Source: DATIHQ01 sp035480535
GTDB taxonomy: Bacteria > Chlamydiota > Chlamydiia > Chlamydiales > SM23-39
Length of the DNA stretch: 64,000 nucleotides
NCBI GenBank assembly: GCA_035480535.1
Contig: DATIHQ010000001.1
Coordinates: 6,561-70,560, forward strand
Reading direction: 5' to 3'
Each line of letters starts with the position of its first letter. Position 1 is the stretch's first letter. The notes below the pieces were generated by a model. It made no database searches and was not told where the DNA came from. It saw only the letters and a list, made by a program, of their open reading frames with translations. Of the stretch, positions 44,042-52,135 are shown piece by piece. Made by a program: the position numbers and the translations under genes.

Positions 44042-44228
44042 AATTCAGACTTCAGATTTTCCCCATGGGGTGCGGGGGCGAAGCCCCGACGTTTTCAGAT
44101 TTCATAATTCAGACTTCAGATTTTCCCCATGGGGTGCGGGGGCGAAGCCCCGACGTTTTCAGATTTCATAATTCAGACTTCAGATTTCCCTCTGGGGTGG
44201 ATTTCATAATTCAGATTTCAGATTTTAA
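43999..44228. repeat. R3 element, copy D: tandem array of a 64-base unit
   Basis: The unit GGGGTGCGGGGGCGAAGCCC and following AT-rich arm begins at 44003, 44067 and 44131, exactly 64 bases apart; the third copy is slightly shortened and a partial arm follows at about 44199. Each unit holds the GC hairpin and GTTTTCAGATTTCATAATTC. Start codon of the four-helix gene lies in the first unit; the stop of the Fe-S carrier gene touches the last. Confidence 0.9.
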
Positions 44229-44782
44229 TACCCGTGAGAAGTCCCGCAGCCGCAGGCGGATTTCACATTGGGGTTGGTGATTTTGAAACCGGCGCCTTGG
44301 AGGCCGTCGAGATAGTCGATGACGCAGCCCATGAGGCGGTCAGCTGATTTATGATGGAGGTGGATTTGGATGCCGCTGGACTCGAGAACGAGGTCGCCCG
44401 GCTTCGCCTTCTCTGAATAGTCAAGGAAATATTCGAATCCGCTGCAGCCCGCCGCTCGCTCGCCAAAACGGAGGCTCCAGCCAGTCTTGCCTTCTTCCGC
44501 GAGAATGTTGAGGAATTTTGCAGCCGCTTTGGGGGTGATGGTAATGGTGGTGAGGTCTTCTTGCTCTGCAAGGACTTTATTGAGGTTGTTCAGGAGCTTG
44601 GTGAGGTCCTCTTCCGTCATGCCATGGCCCAGCATTCCGGCTTCGATCGTCTCCCAAGTGGAGGCGCTGCAGCCGACGCAATGGAGCCCCATGTTAGTCA
44701 TTTCTTGAGCCAGCTTTTGGCTCTTGTGAGGGAATCGTTTAAAAATTTCTTCGATCGTCATGTCGCGGGTGATTTGTGCCAT
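44225..44782 (-). CDS. DUF1858 plus A-type Fe-S carrier (IscA/SufA) fusion
   Basis: 185 residues. Residues 1-70 are a DUF1858-like helical domain (MTIEEIFKRFPHKSQKLAQE, C35 and C38 in HCVGCSAS). Residues about 78-182 are an A-type carrier: ITITPKAAAKFLNIL, WSLRFGERAAGCSGFEY with C113, and CGCG with C177 and C179, the three conserved cluster ligands. Such carriers pass Fe-S clusters to target enzymes. Fusion to DUF1858 is uncommon. It lies 12 bases after a ferredoxin gene, suggesting cluster delivery with an electron donor. Confidence 0.85.
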   Translation of the reverse strand: MAQITRDMTIEEIFKRFPHKSQKLAQEMTNMGLHCVGCSASTWETIEAGMLGHGMTEEDLTKLLNNLNKVLAEQEDLTTITITPKAAAKFLNILAEEGKTGWSLRFGERAAGCSGFEYFLDYSEKAKPGDLVLESSGIQIHLHHKSADRLMGCVIDYLDGLQGAGFKITNPNVKSACGCGTSHGY

Positions 44783-44794
44783 AGAGGTCCTAAA

Positions 44795-45058
44795 TTAAAA
44801 TTTGATTTTGATACAGCCGCCCTTGATCCTGCATTGGCAGGCGAGGCGCTCTTTATCGAGTTCGCCGAGAAAGTCAGACTCGGCTTGGTTGAATTCAGAG
44901 AGGTTTTCCATCCCTTCGGTCACTTCGATGACGCAGGTGCCGCAAACCCCTTCCGTACAGGCAAAAGGGACCCCCGCTTGCTCACAAGCTTCTATAATGG
45001 GGGAATCGTCGGGTAACTCCACTTCTTCCCGGCTATCTTCAAAAATAATCTTTGCCAT
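44795..45058 (-). CDS. 2Fe-2S ferredoxin
   Basis: 87 residues, plant-type fold with cluster ligands C34, C39, C42 (ACTEGVCGTC) and C74 or C76 (RLACQC). Low-potential electron carrier; here most likely donating electrons for Fe-S assembly or to the downstream carrier fusion. GAAGG precedes the ATG at 45058. An extra cysteine pair (C25, C82) is unusual. Upstream is an AT-rich 247-base region shared with the divergent gene at 45306. Confidence 0.9.
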   Translation of the reverse strand: MAKIIFEDSREEVELPDDSPIIEACEQAGVPFACTEGVCGTCVIEVTEGMENLSEFNQAESDFLGELDKERLACQCRIKGGCIKIKF

Positions 45059-45305
45059 AGGGGAACCTTCTTTCCACTAGGCAATATAGCTGTTAGCCCA
45101 GAAAAATACAAGGTCTTCCCAGCTCATAATATTGAAAATTTTATTATACTAAAAATCATAATAGTTAAATTTATAATATTATAACTATTTAATTTACCTG
45201 CCTTTTGTTGTTGAATTTATAATCAGATTCTATTAAAATATTGCATAAATTTAAATAAACTAAACAAAGATAAAAACTTAATAATCCAAGTATTGGAGAT
45301 AATTT

Positions 45306-48300
45306 ATGTCAGTACCAAAACTATCAGACGCTGTTGCCGCTGCTTCAATTGCAGAAGGGATAGAAGCACGCAACCTACCCAATGATCAAGACGCAACGCA
45401 AGTATATGAGAATCTTGCAGCGCTCTCAGCTGAAAGACAAAGAACCATTGTCCGGCAAGAGAGTGCTTTTGCAAACGAAATCGACCCCAAAGCAAAAGCT
45501 CGGCCAGCACAGCAAAAACTCGATCTTCAATGGGCTAACAAAGAAAACTTTTTCAAGAAACATTTCCCAAATCTTTTCGGGAAGACTAAAGCTCCTGAAG
45601 CAACGCCTTCTAAAGAAGGGGAACAACTCGGTGCAATGCGAACAGTAACGAATGAAACTACCGATGCAGAAGATACCAACCAAGTGCTCCGCGCGCAACA
45701 CATTGCCGCAAAAGCCGCAGATGAACTTTCAGATCAAAATGAAACAAATCGTAAAAAGGGCGTACACGCTATTCTTCCCGACACGGGAGATGATGAAGAT
45801 GCGGATGTTCAAGGAAGCGGTACTCTAAAGACTTCAGATGGCAAATCAAGAGTCGTTGAGTATTTTAACCGAACGTCTCTTTTTGATCACATGTTCAAAC
45901 TTTCGTATGAACTTCAAGATAAGGCGAAAAATACAGAGGGCACAAAAGGGATTCTGAAGGCCGTATTGGCTGGTGTCTACACTCTTGCCATGGTGTTTAT
46001 AGCACTACCCTTATTCACCCTACTCGGCTTTGGTGCCCCATGGACAATCCGATGGGATAGCGATACAAAAGTCGAAGTTCTAAAATCATCTGACACGAAT
46101 AACCTGAAACAGGCTGCTGCTGATGGATCAGAAAAAGCAGGCGCAGCTCTAGATGTTAGACTTTCCGTCATTTCTCAGCCAGGTGCATCGAATGAAGGCA
46201 GAAAGTCAGTTAGCGCAGTTAGAGGCGAAAATGATCTTTCTGGTGTTGAAGAAGAAGTAGAAAGAAAAACAGCTGCAGATGCGCAAGATGACAAATCTGT
46301 TAAGGATACTGCTGTTAGCACGATGACACTCTCTCAAAAAATAAGAAGCGGGCTGTCAAGAGTATTAGCTAAATTCAGCAAAGCTCAGGCATCTGATCCA
46401 GTGGTCTTAAGCGATTACGCGAAGGCACGAGGCGCTATTCGAAAAGAAGTTGAAAAATTAGTGGATAGCATCGTTGATGAATATCAATTGATCAATAGAC
46501 AAGTTCAGGGCCGAAGCCGGTTTTATGACAAATTAGGTAATGAAGTCCAGGCAGATGCGCAAGGTCATTTGACAAATCTTGTGAATGCATTGGCAAAGCA
46601 TGCAAATGGAGCCACGCCAGAAGAACAGTTTGATCTGTATGGATTCTTTACAGGCCGTTTAGCTGCAAGCGCAGGAGATAAGAAGCTTGTGAATCCTTCT
46701 CTACTCATCGTTGATAGAGGTGGGGAATTCCACAAAGATGCTTTGATTCAAGATGAGATCTATGCTTACGTTGTCCAGCATGCCGACGATTTCCGAAATG
46801 CTTTCGGAGAGGCATGTGAAAAGGCATACGTATTTGCTCTGCAAAACGGAACGCCTGCACAAGCGACTGAAGAGCTGTTGAGAAATCTCAATGGCGCCGT
46901 TGCAAAAGGCTTCATGACCAATGATCAAATAGACGCTGTCTTGGCCCACGTTCGCGATTCAGAAGATGTTCGATTGGCTCAAGTTCAAGCCGCAGTGGAT
47001 GAGATCAAAAAAGATGGAAACAAACAAGCCCATTCATTTGGCGACGAACTAGTTCAATCTAGTGTTCTAAATGAAGCAGATCAGCCAGCATTCGAGCAAG
47101 CTGTTGAAGCTAGGATAAAAGGAATCCAGGCTAAAAAAGCTCTGCAAGAAAAAGCTAAATTGCAAAGACAAGCAAGCGTAGCTAAGCTTGGACAAACGCT
47201 CGGCGATATCGTCCAGCGTGCTCTAAGAACACGCGCAATGGCTAAGATCGATGCTAATCTGAAAACTCGCGCGCAAAAAGCTCGAGAAAACGTTGCAAAA
47301 GCACGAAGAGCGTTGTTTGACCAATTTAATGAACGGTTAGCTCAAATTACCAATGCTCAAAGAGCATTGAAAGCTCTAAATCGCCAGTATGGTGTATTAG
47401 TAGACACAGGCGAAAGATTGGAAGCAGAATACACTATGCTTGAAAATATCCTGATCGATGTTCAGATTTTCAGACCTGAAGAGGTTGTAGAAAATGGAGT
47501 AAGAACAGTAAGTCCGGTAGCCAAAGAAACGAAACGAATGACCATTGGTCAAGCAATAGAAGAAATTCGTATAGCTCGGGCTGCAATCCAGGCTTATCCA
47601 GGTGCTCAAGCCGCAGATAAACGAAATCTAACAGCTAAGTACAACAAATTGACACAAGCTGTTCGTTCAGAAGTTGATAAGCTTTCGGCGAAGGGAGAAG
47701 AAATTCGCGTTAACAATGCTTCCTTGATCTCGTTTAATGACAAGATCCTTGAACAATTAGCGCAAGTCGATGCTGCTATAGCGGCGTATAAAGAATTTGC
47801 TTCTAAACCAAGAAAAATTAATTTGGATGACGGTCAGAAGAAAATTATGAATACCGTTTTTGCGGAGAAAGAAGCAACCCAAAAAGCTCTTAGAGAAGAG
47901 ATTGTAGGGCTTCAGCAATCAGGCGCTGGCATTGTCGATATAAACTTGGCAGGACTCCTCAAGAGACCTGATCAAGCGGCTAATGTGCTCGCTAATGCTA
48001 TCCCAGCACCAAGACTCTCTGTTGCAGCACCCGTTGTAAATGGGGAAGATCCCCTCGGCGCAGCCCCAGCGGCAGCTCAAAAAGCTCCAGTTGCTGAGAA
48101 AGAACCAGAGCAAGCTCCGGTTCCGCTAATTCCAGCTCCAGTTGCTGAGAAAGAACCAGAAGTTCTAGGTAATGCGTTTAATGCTAACCTCGATTCTCCT
48201 AGACCAGGAATGTTTAGTGGAATAGGCCTGCCAGCTTTCTTGAAGAGAGCTGCCGCACCTACCACACCAGCAGTGGCAGTGACGCAAGAAGAACCTAGAG

Positions 48301-48470
48301 ATCAAGAGCTTGATTTAGATGGTGATGTAGCTGATGTTGAACAACCATCAGGGCTTCTTAGCAGGCTGTTTGGTTGGGGAAGACCAACTGCTCCAACAAC
48401 GCCGGCATTGCCAGTTATTACGACTGGGCCAAGCGTTGGTAATGCGCTCAATGTTTCCGACATAGCATAA
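45306..48470 (+). CDS. Large coiled-coil membrane-anchored protein, candidate secreted or inclusion protein
   Basis: 1054 residues. No cleavable signal peptide; a polar N-terminus of 200 residues, a single bilobed hydrophobic region at about 215-245 (GILKAVLAGVYTLAMVFIAL then LFTLLGFGAPW), a mixed region, long helical stretches from about 560 to 900 rich in alanine, lysine and glutamate (LQEKAKLQRQASVAKLGQTL), and a low-complexity C-terminus with two copies of APVAEKEPE. Ribosome site GGAG 8 bases upstream. The bilobed hydrophobic region without signal peptide is the topology of chlamydial Inc proteins, but this is topology, not homology. Sequence is more AT-rich than the metabolic genes around it. 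Followed by a strong terminator. Confidence 0.75.
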   Translation: MSVPKLSDAVAAASIAEGIEARNLPNDQDATQVYENLAALSAERQRTIVRQESAFANEIDPKAKARPAQQKLDLQWANKENFFKKHFPNLFGKTKAPEATPSKEGEQLGAMRTVTNETTDAEDTNQVLRAQHIAAKAADELSDQNETNRKKGVHAILPDTGDDEDADVQGSGTLKTSDGKSRVVEYFNRTSLFDHMFKLSYELQDKAKNTEGTKGILKAVLAGVYTLAMVFIALPLFTLLGFGAPWTIRWDSDTKVEVLKSSDTNNLKQAAADGSEKAGAALDVRLSVISQPGASNEGRKSVSAVRGENDLSGVEEEVERKTAADAQDDKSVKDTAVSTMTLSQKIRSGLSRVLAKFSKAQASDPVVLSDYAKARGAIRKEVEKLVDSIVDEYQLINRQVQGRSRFYDKLGNEVQADAQGHLTNLVNALAKHANGATPEEQFDLYGFFTGRLAASAGDKKLVNPSLLIVDRGGEFHKDALIQDEIYAYVVQHADDFRNAFGEACEKAYVFALQNGTPAQATEELLRNLNGAVAKGFMTNDQIDAVLAHVRDSEDVRLAQVQAAVDEIKKDGNKQAHSFGDELVQSSVLNEADQPAFEQAVEARIKGIQAKKALQEKAKLQRQASVAKLGQTLGDIVQRALRTRAMAKIDANLKTRAQKARENVAKARRALFDQFNERLAQITNAQRALKALNRQYGVLVDTGERLEAEYTMLENILIDVQIFRPEEVVENGVRTVSPVAKETKRMTIGQAIEEIRIARAAIQAYPGAQAADKRNLTAKYNKLTQAVRSEVDKLSAKGEEIRVNNASLISFNDKILEQLAQVDAAIAAYKEFASKPRKINLDDGQKKIMNTVFAEKEATQKALREEIVGLQQSGAGIVDINLAGLLKRPDQAANVLANAIPAPRLSVAAPVVNGEDPLGAAPAAAQKAPVAEKEPEQAPVPLIPAPVAEKEPEVLGNAFNANLDSPRPGMFSGIGLPAFLKRAAAPTTPAVAVTQEEPRDQELDLDGDVADVEQPSGLLSRLFGWGRPTAPTTPALPVITTGPSVGNALNVSDIA

Positions 48471-48498
48471 TTCATTATCCTTCTAGGAAAGTGAATCC

Positions 48499-48526
48499 AA
48501 AAGGCCCTTTTTTAAGGGCCTTTTTT
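48499..48526 (+). terminator. Rho-independent terminator
   Basis: AAAAGGCCC then GGGCCTTTTTT with a T-rich loop, 28 bases after the stop of the 1054-residue protein. Confidence 0.9.
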
Positions 48527-48535
48527 ATTGGGAAA

Positions 48536-48643
48536 GAGCTTGTGAAAAAATGGGGACATCCACCGATTTTGATGAGATTTTTCTGCACTTTCAGGGCCAA
48601 AAATCTCGCAAAAGCGGCTGGGTAACCATTTTTTCACAAGCTC
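48536..48643. repeat. R5 palindromic element
   Basis: GAGCTTGTGAAAAAATGG at the left mirrors CCATTTTTTCACAAGCTC at the right (perfect 18-base arms), with GAGATTTTT / AAAAATCTC inside. The right arm encodes the final codons and TGA of adk. Single copy in this window. Confidence 0.8.
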
Positions 48644-49257
48644 AGAAGCTCTGAAAGTCCGACGAGTACATCGCGGAGGACTTCGAGAGGCTTTTGATCG
48701 GCGTTAAAACGGGAGATGAGGCGGCTTGGGTAATGCTTGAGCAGTTTGACTGTATCGCGCTGATAGACTTCCATCCGGGTGCGCAGCACTTGGGCATCCA
48801 TGTCATCTGTCCTCTTTTCAATGAGCGCTCTTCTTTGAAGCCGTTTGATGAGTTCCTCGATGTTTTCAATGTCTAAGACAACGATCCGTTCAATGTGAAT
48901 GTGCTTTTCCAGCAGGTCGGCTTGGCGCAGGGTGCGGGGAATGCCATCGAGGAGGAGGAGCTGCTGGGAGGGGAAATAGCGGTTGGTGGCGATGAGGCCA
49001 TGGACGAAGTGATGCCAGATCTGGAGGGTCACTTCATCGGGCAGCAGAAGCCCCTTTCCGGCGTAATTGTGATAGAGCTTGCCTGCGGGAGACTCAGGGG
49101 AAAGGCCCCGGAAGATATCGCCGGATGAGAGGTGGAAATGGTTCCCCGCGCTGCTGAGGAATTTGCCCAAGGTGCCCTTCCCAGACCCAGGGGGGCCAAA
49201 GACCAGAACTGAGCGAAACGGCTCCGTATGATGGGGGATAATCGATTCTTCCTTCAT
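48634..49257 (-). CDS. adk: Adenylate kinase, short-lid type
   Basis: 207 residues. P-loop GPPGSGKGT with K27, DGIPRTLRQADLL (NMP-binding region), and a very short lid (RRALIEKRTDDMDAQVLRTR) in place of the 30-plus-residue lid of long adenylate kinases. It interconverts ATP, ADP and AMP, and chlamydiae that import host nucleotides still keep it. The N-terminus has about 15 extra residues. The C-terminus (SL and stop) lies in the R5 palindrome. Confidence 0.9.
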   Translation of the reverse strand: MKEESIIPHHTEPFRSVLVFGPPGSGKGTLGKFLSSAGNHFHLSSGDIFRGLSPESPAGKLYHNYAGKGLLLPDEVTLQIWHHFVHGLIATNRYFPSQQLLLLDGIPRTLRQADLLEKHIHIERIVVLDIENIEELIKRLQRRALIEKRTDDMDAQVLRTRMEVYQRDTVKLLKHYPSRLISRFNADQKPLEVLRDVLVGLSELLSL

Positions 49258-49344
49258 AATTGGGAGCTTAGTTTAAAAGGTGATTCTATACAAGGTCTTT
49301 GAGCCTGAGGGGGTTGGGGTTTGGTTGAGGGTTTAAATCCCTAA

Positions 49345-49373
49345 TTGATTGAAATACAAATATTTGATATAAT
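49345..49373 (+). promoter_or_regulatory. Near-consensus promoter TTGATT-N17-TATAAT
   Basis: TTGATT at 49345 and TATAAT at 49368, spacer 17, ATG at 49398. No Shine-Dalgarno sequence in the short leader. Confidence 0.75.
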
Positions 49374-49397
49374 ATTTGGGATAAATTGGAATAAATT

Positions 49398-50594
49398 ATG
49401 CCGGTTAGCAATTCAGCCCCACTTCCTAGCTTTTTGCCCCCAATGGGTCAGCTTCCGACTGGAGTAGACACCGATGGGGATTGGCTCTATTTTCGAAATG
49501 CTCTTTGCTCAGATAGGGGCGATTGGTCCGATATAGCCGTCCTGAGAGCTGATTTATTGAAAGGCAGGGTTTTGCCGATGATTGATCATCGGTTGCAAGA
49601 AGAGGCTCTGACGGTGATTCCAAAGGCAGCTTATGCTCTTTTTCAGGCTAACATGGGTTCTACAGCCTTCCTATTCAAAACAAATGGACAGCCAGCAAGC
49701 GACGCTTTATCCATTATCGATTCACCCTTTGAAGTATTGAACGGCAAAGGCAATTTTCATGAGTTGCAAGAGCGGAAAATTGATCGGCGGCAATTGGCTG
49801 CAGAAGTCTTCGCGGATGCCCCAACAACCACAAAGGTTGCGCGAAAGGCTTATCAGATTCTTTCTCCCAAAAAAGATCTGACGAATGCTTTGTCATCCAT
49901 TGTCATCACCCGAATCGCAGCTCCATCTAACCCAGCTCCCATAAATCTTCCCCCTCTTCCACCAGCTAATGCGAGTCCAAGAGTTGTTGCTACAGAACCT
50001 CCAGTAGCCAGAGCGCCGTCGCCTGTTGTCTCTGAAATGGAATCTGTTGTTAGCGGCCCATTGCCAGCTCTTTCAAGTCTTCCAGAAGAACCTTCTCCTG
50101 CCCCAAGCAATGCTTCATCGCCTATTTCAAGCCCTCGAATGGCTCCTTCTTCGAGCAGCGTAAATCCAATCATTAAGGAATGGCGCGATCTTTTAGAAGC
50201 TTGGTCTGTTCAGTATGGAACAGAACACCCAGGATCTTTCTTGGAAGATGTTCGATATAGCGATTTAAAACCCCACACTCAGAATGACTCGGAAGCAGCG
50301 AAAAAGGGCAAGGCGGCTCTTCGAAAGCTAGTTGTAAATCCAGAATCCGATGACGCTGATGCGGTAGAAATGAGAAATTGGCTCATTGAGTTGTCTAGAA
50401 AACTCTTCCATGAATATTGGGTAAAAATAGCTGATGAGAATTACTCAGATTATACATGCCGTCCTAAAGTCTATGCTAGCATAGATGCTTACCGTAAAGC
50501 GCAAGCTTCTGGTGGTTTTGTGAATTCATTGGATGTGCCGCGCCTCGATACAACACCGCTTTGCAATCATCTAATTAAATTTTTTAGTGAATAA
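49398..50594 (+). CDS. Unknown two-domain protein with proline/serine-rich linker
   Basis: 398 residues. N-terminal domain about 1-165 (DTDGDWLYFRNALCSDRGDW, FHELQERKIDRRQLAAEVF), disordered linker about 175-260 rich in proline, serine and alanine (PPVARAPSPVVSEMESVV), and a helical C-terminal domain (NPIIKEWRDLLEAWSVQYG to the end). No signal peptide or membrane segment. Disordered linkers and a private promoter are common in chlamydial type III effectors; that is the best guess. First of three codirectional accessory genes. Confidence 0.7.
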   Translation: MPVSNSAPLPSFLPPMGQLPTGVDTDGDWLYFRNALCSDRGDWSDIAVLRADLLKGRVLPMIDHRLQEEALTVIPKAAYALFQANMGSTAFLFKTNGQPASDALSIIDSPFEVLNGKGNFHELQERKIDRRQLAAEVFADAPTTTKVARKAYQILSPKKDLTNALSSIVITRIAAPSNPAPINLPPLPPANASPRVVATEPPVARAPSPVVSEMESVVSGPLPALSSLPEEPSPAPSNASSPISSPRMAPSSSSVNPIIKEWRDLLEAWSVQYGTEHPGSFLEDVRYSDLKPHTQNDSEAAKKGKAALRKLVVNPESDDADAVEMRNWLIELSRKLFHEYWVKIADENYSDYTCRPKVYASIDAYRKAQASGGFVNSLDVPRLDTTPLCNHLIKFFSE

Positions 50595-50636
50595 TTCAAA
50601 TAGATTCGTTTATATCTAAATAATAAGAATATAGGC

Positions 50637-50642
50637 TATAAT
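50637..50642 (+). promoter_or_regulatory. TATAAT -10 hexamer before the 472-residue membrane protein
   Basis: Perfect TATAAT 24 bases before the ATG at 50667; the -35 region is AT-rich without a good match. Short leader without strong ribosome site. Confidence 0.5.
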
Positions 50643-50666
50643 ATTATCTCTTTAGCTTGAGATACT

Positions 50667-52085
50667 ATGGGTTCATATTCGGTTCAACTCGATACATTAA
50701 GCGCACCTGGGAGCGCCCCGCTGGAACTGCAACAGTTCCATAAAGAGCGCGCTGAATCAACTCTATCAAAATATTTATTGAAAGATGGGGCGATTCGCTC
50801 GTTTTTTGATCGAATGGGCTCTGAGACAAGTTTTAATTTCACCATCGGCCGAAGGGGAGTGGAGATTGTTCCAGAAGGGGAGAGGGCAAGGTTTTTCAAG
50901 ATGGAGCCGGGGCCTTTAAAAGAGCTGAAAAAACTGGCTCGCATTCCGCAATTCTATTCCCATATCGGAGCAGTAAAGGAGAAGCCGGTCGATGCGGAAG
51001 AGGAAGCGGTGAGGAAGAAGACGGCGAAAGTCGCTGTCGATGCGATGCTGAAATCTTCCGTTCCCGGAGTGAAGGGAAACATATTGACCTTAACAGCCAT
51101 CAGCGAAAACACTCTGTCTCTCACGCGAGATATCTTGAGATCGGTTCCGATGATTGGCCCAAGTCACATCATCCCTCACAATTTAGCCTATGGCGCAGGT
51201 GCACTTTGGACGATTTTTGGCGCTCGCGAAGTGAGAGGGGGCTGGAAAGATTATAACCATGCGAAACAAATTAGAGATGATGAGGGAAAGAACCGCGCTG
51301 TTGGCCGATTGACAACGGGTAGTTTGGGAACGACTGGGTCGGTTTTCTTTATCGCTGGAAAAGCAGCTGTTTCAACAAATGCGGCTGTGATGACGGCGAC
51401 GGGTTTGTCATTTGTTGCGGACTTGCTTTTCGGGATTGGATCGATTGTGGGTATCGGATTATCGAGTTTGGGCATTTATCGCTGTTGGGATTTTCGCAAA
51501 GAAGTGAATAAATACTATGAAAATAAAGAATTGAGTAGGGAACAGCAGGTGAGAGGAACGCTGAACTTTTTAAAGGAGAAGCTTTCAGTCTCGAAAAATG
51601 AACAGAGAGATTTGATCCACGAGATCAATGAAGAGCATCCTGAGATGAGCAAACAAGAAAAAGAAGAGCTTTTTAAACAAAGACTTGCCGATAAGGCCGA
51701 AGTGAAGGTGAAATATCTAAAGCGGCGAACGAGCAATAAAAGCTTGGATCTCATCTTAAATAAGGTAGAGCCTCTTTTAGCGAGATTGAATGACCCCGCC
51801 GCCCTAGAAGAAGCGGATGCACTCATTCAAACAATCCTGAAAGAAAACAAAGTGAAGATGGGTCTTTATTTGGTTGGATTGATTTTCTCTGTCGTAAGCT
51901 TAATTGGGGTCATTCTGGCTGACTTCTTCTCTTTCGGAACTTTGCCCTATATCATCATGGGGGTCGCTTCGGCTGTCTTCCTGTTGATTACGCTCTATAA
52001 TTTCTTTGTCCAATTGATGAAGAAAGACCCCGATTCGGGCGCCCTTGTCATGGGCCCTCTCGATGCCCCTGCGGGTGGTATTTAA
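50667..52085 (+). CDS. Multi-pass membrane protein, Inc-like candidate (paralog of the next gene)
   Basis: 472 residues. Soluble N-terminus to about 150 (SFFDRMGSETSFNFTIGRRG), a hydrophobic block at about 170-270 with several segments (IPHNLAYGAGALWTIFG, TTGSVFFIAGKAAVSTNAAV, FVADLLFGIGSIVGIGLSSL), a charged helical region 275-395 (FRKEVNKYYENKELSREQQV) and a C-terminal pair of helices at about 398-450 (LYLVGLIFSVVSLIGVILAD). No signal peptide. The gene at 52136 has the same layout and matching positions for FRKE and the C-terminal hairpin. The family is unnamed to me; the location in an inner or inclusion membrane is inferred. Confidence 0.72.
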   Translation: MGSYSVQLDTLSAPGSAPLELQQFHKERAESTLSKYLLKDGAIRSFFDRMGSETSFNFTIGRRGVEIVPEGERARFFKMEPGPLKELKKLARIPQFYSHIGAVKEKPVDAEEEAVRKKTAKVAVDAMLKSSVPGVKGNILTLTAISENTLSLTRDILRSVPMIGPSHIIPHNLAYGAGALWTIFGAREVRGGWKDYNHAKQIRDDEGKNRAVGRLTTGSLGTTGSVFFIAGKAAVSTNAAVMTATGLSFVADLLFGIGSIVGIGLSSLGIYRCWDFRKEVNKYYENKELSREQQVRGTLNFLKEKLSVSKNEQRDLIHEINEEHPEMSKQEKEELFKQRLADKAEVKVKYLKRRTSNKSLDLILNKVEPLLARLNDPAALEEADALIQTILKENKVKMGLYLVGLIFSVVSLIGVILADFFSFGTLPYIIMGVASAVFLLITLYNFFVQLMKKDPDSGALVMGPLDAPAGGI

Positions 52086-52098
52086 AATAAATTCTATA

Positions 52099-52127
52099 TT
52101 GTTTTTTGTTGTTTATTATGTTATAAT
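52099..52127 (+). promoter_or_regulatory. Promoter TTGTTT-N17-TATAAT almost touching the start codon
   Basis: TTGTTT at 52099 and TATAAT at 52122, spacer 17. The next gene's ATG is at 52136, 8 bases after the -10 hexamer, so transcription would begin at or one or two bases before the ATG, predicting a leaderless mRNA. Confidence 0.7.
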
Positions 52128-52135
52128 AATAAATT

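Noticed and set aside
44003..44190. CRISPR-like array
   Set aside because: The 64-base units abut each other with no unique spacers and there are no cas genes.
43881..44280. Plus-strand frames of 71-96 codons across the R3 array
   Set aside because: Their sequence is just the repeat translated (SDFPHGVRGRSPDVFRF repeated), with no ribosome site.
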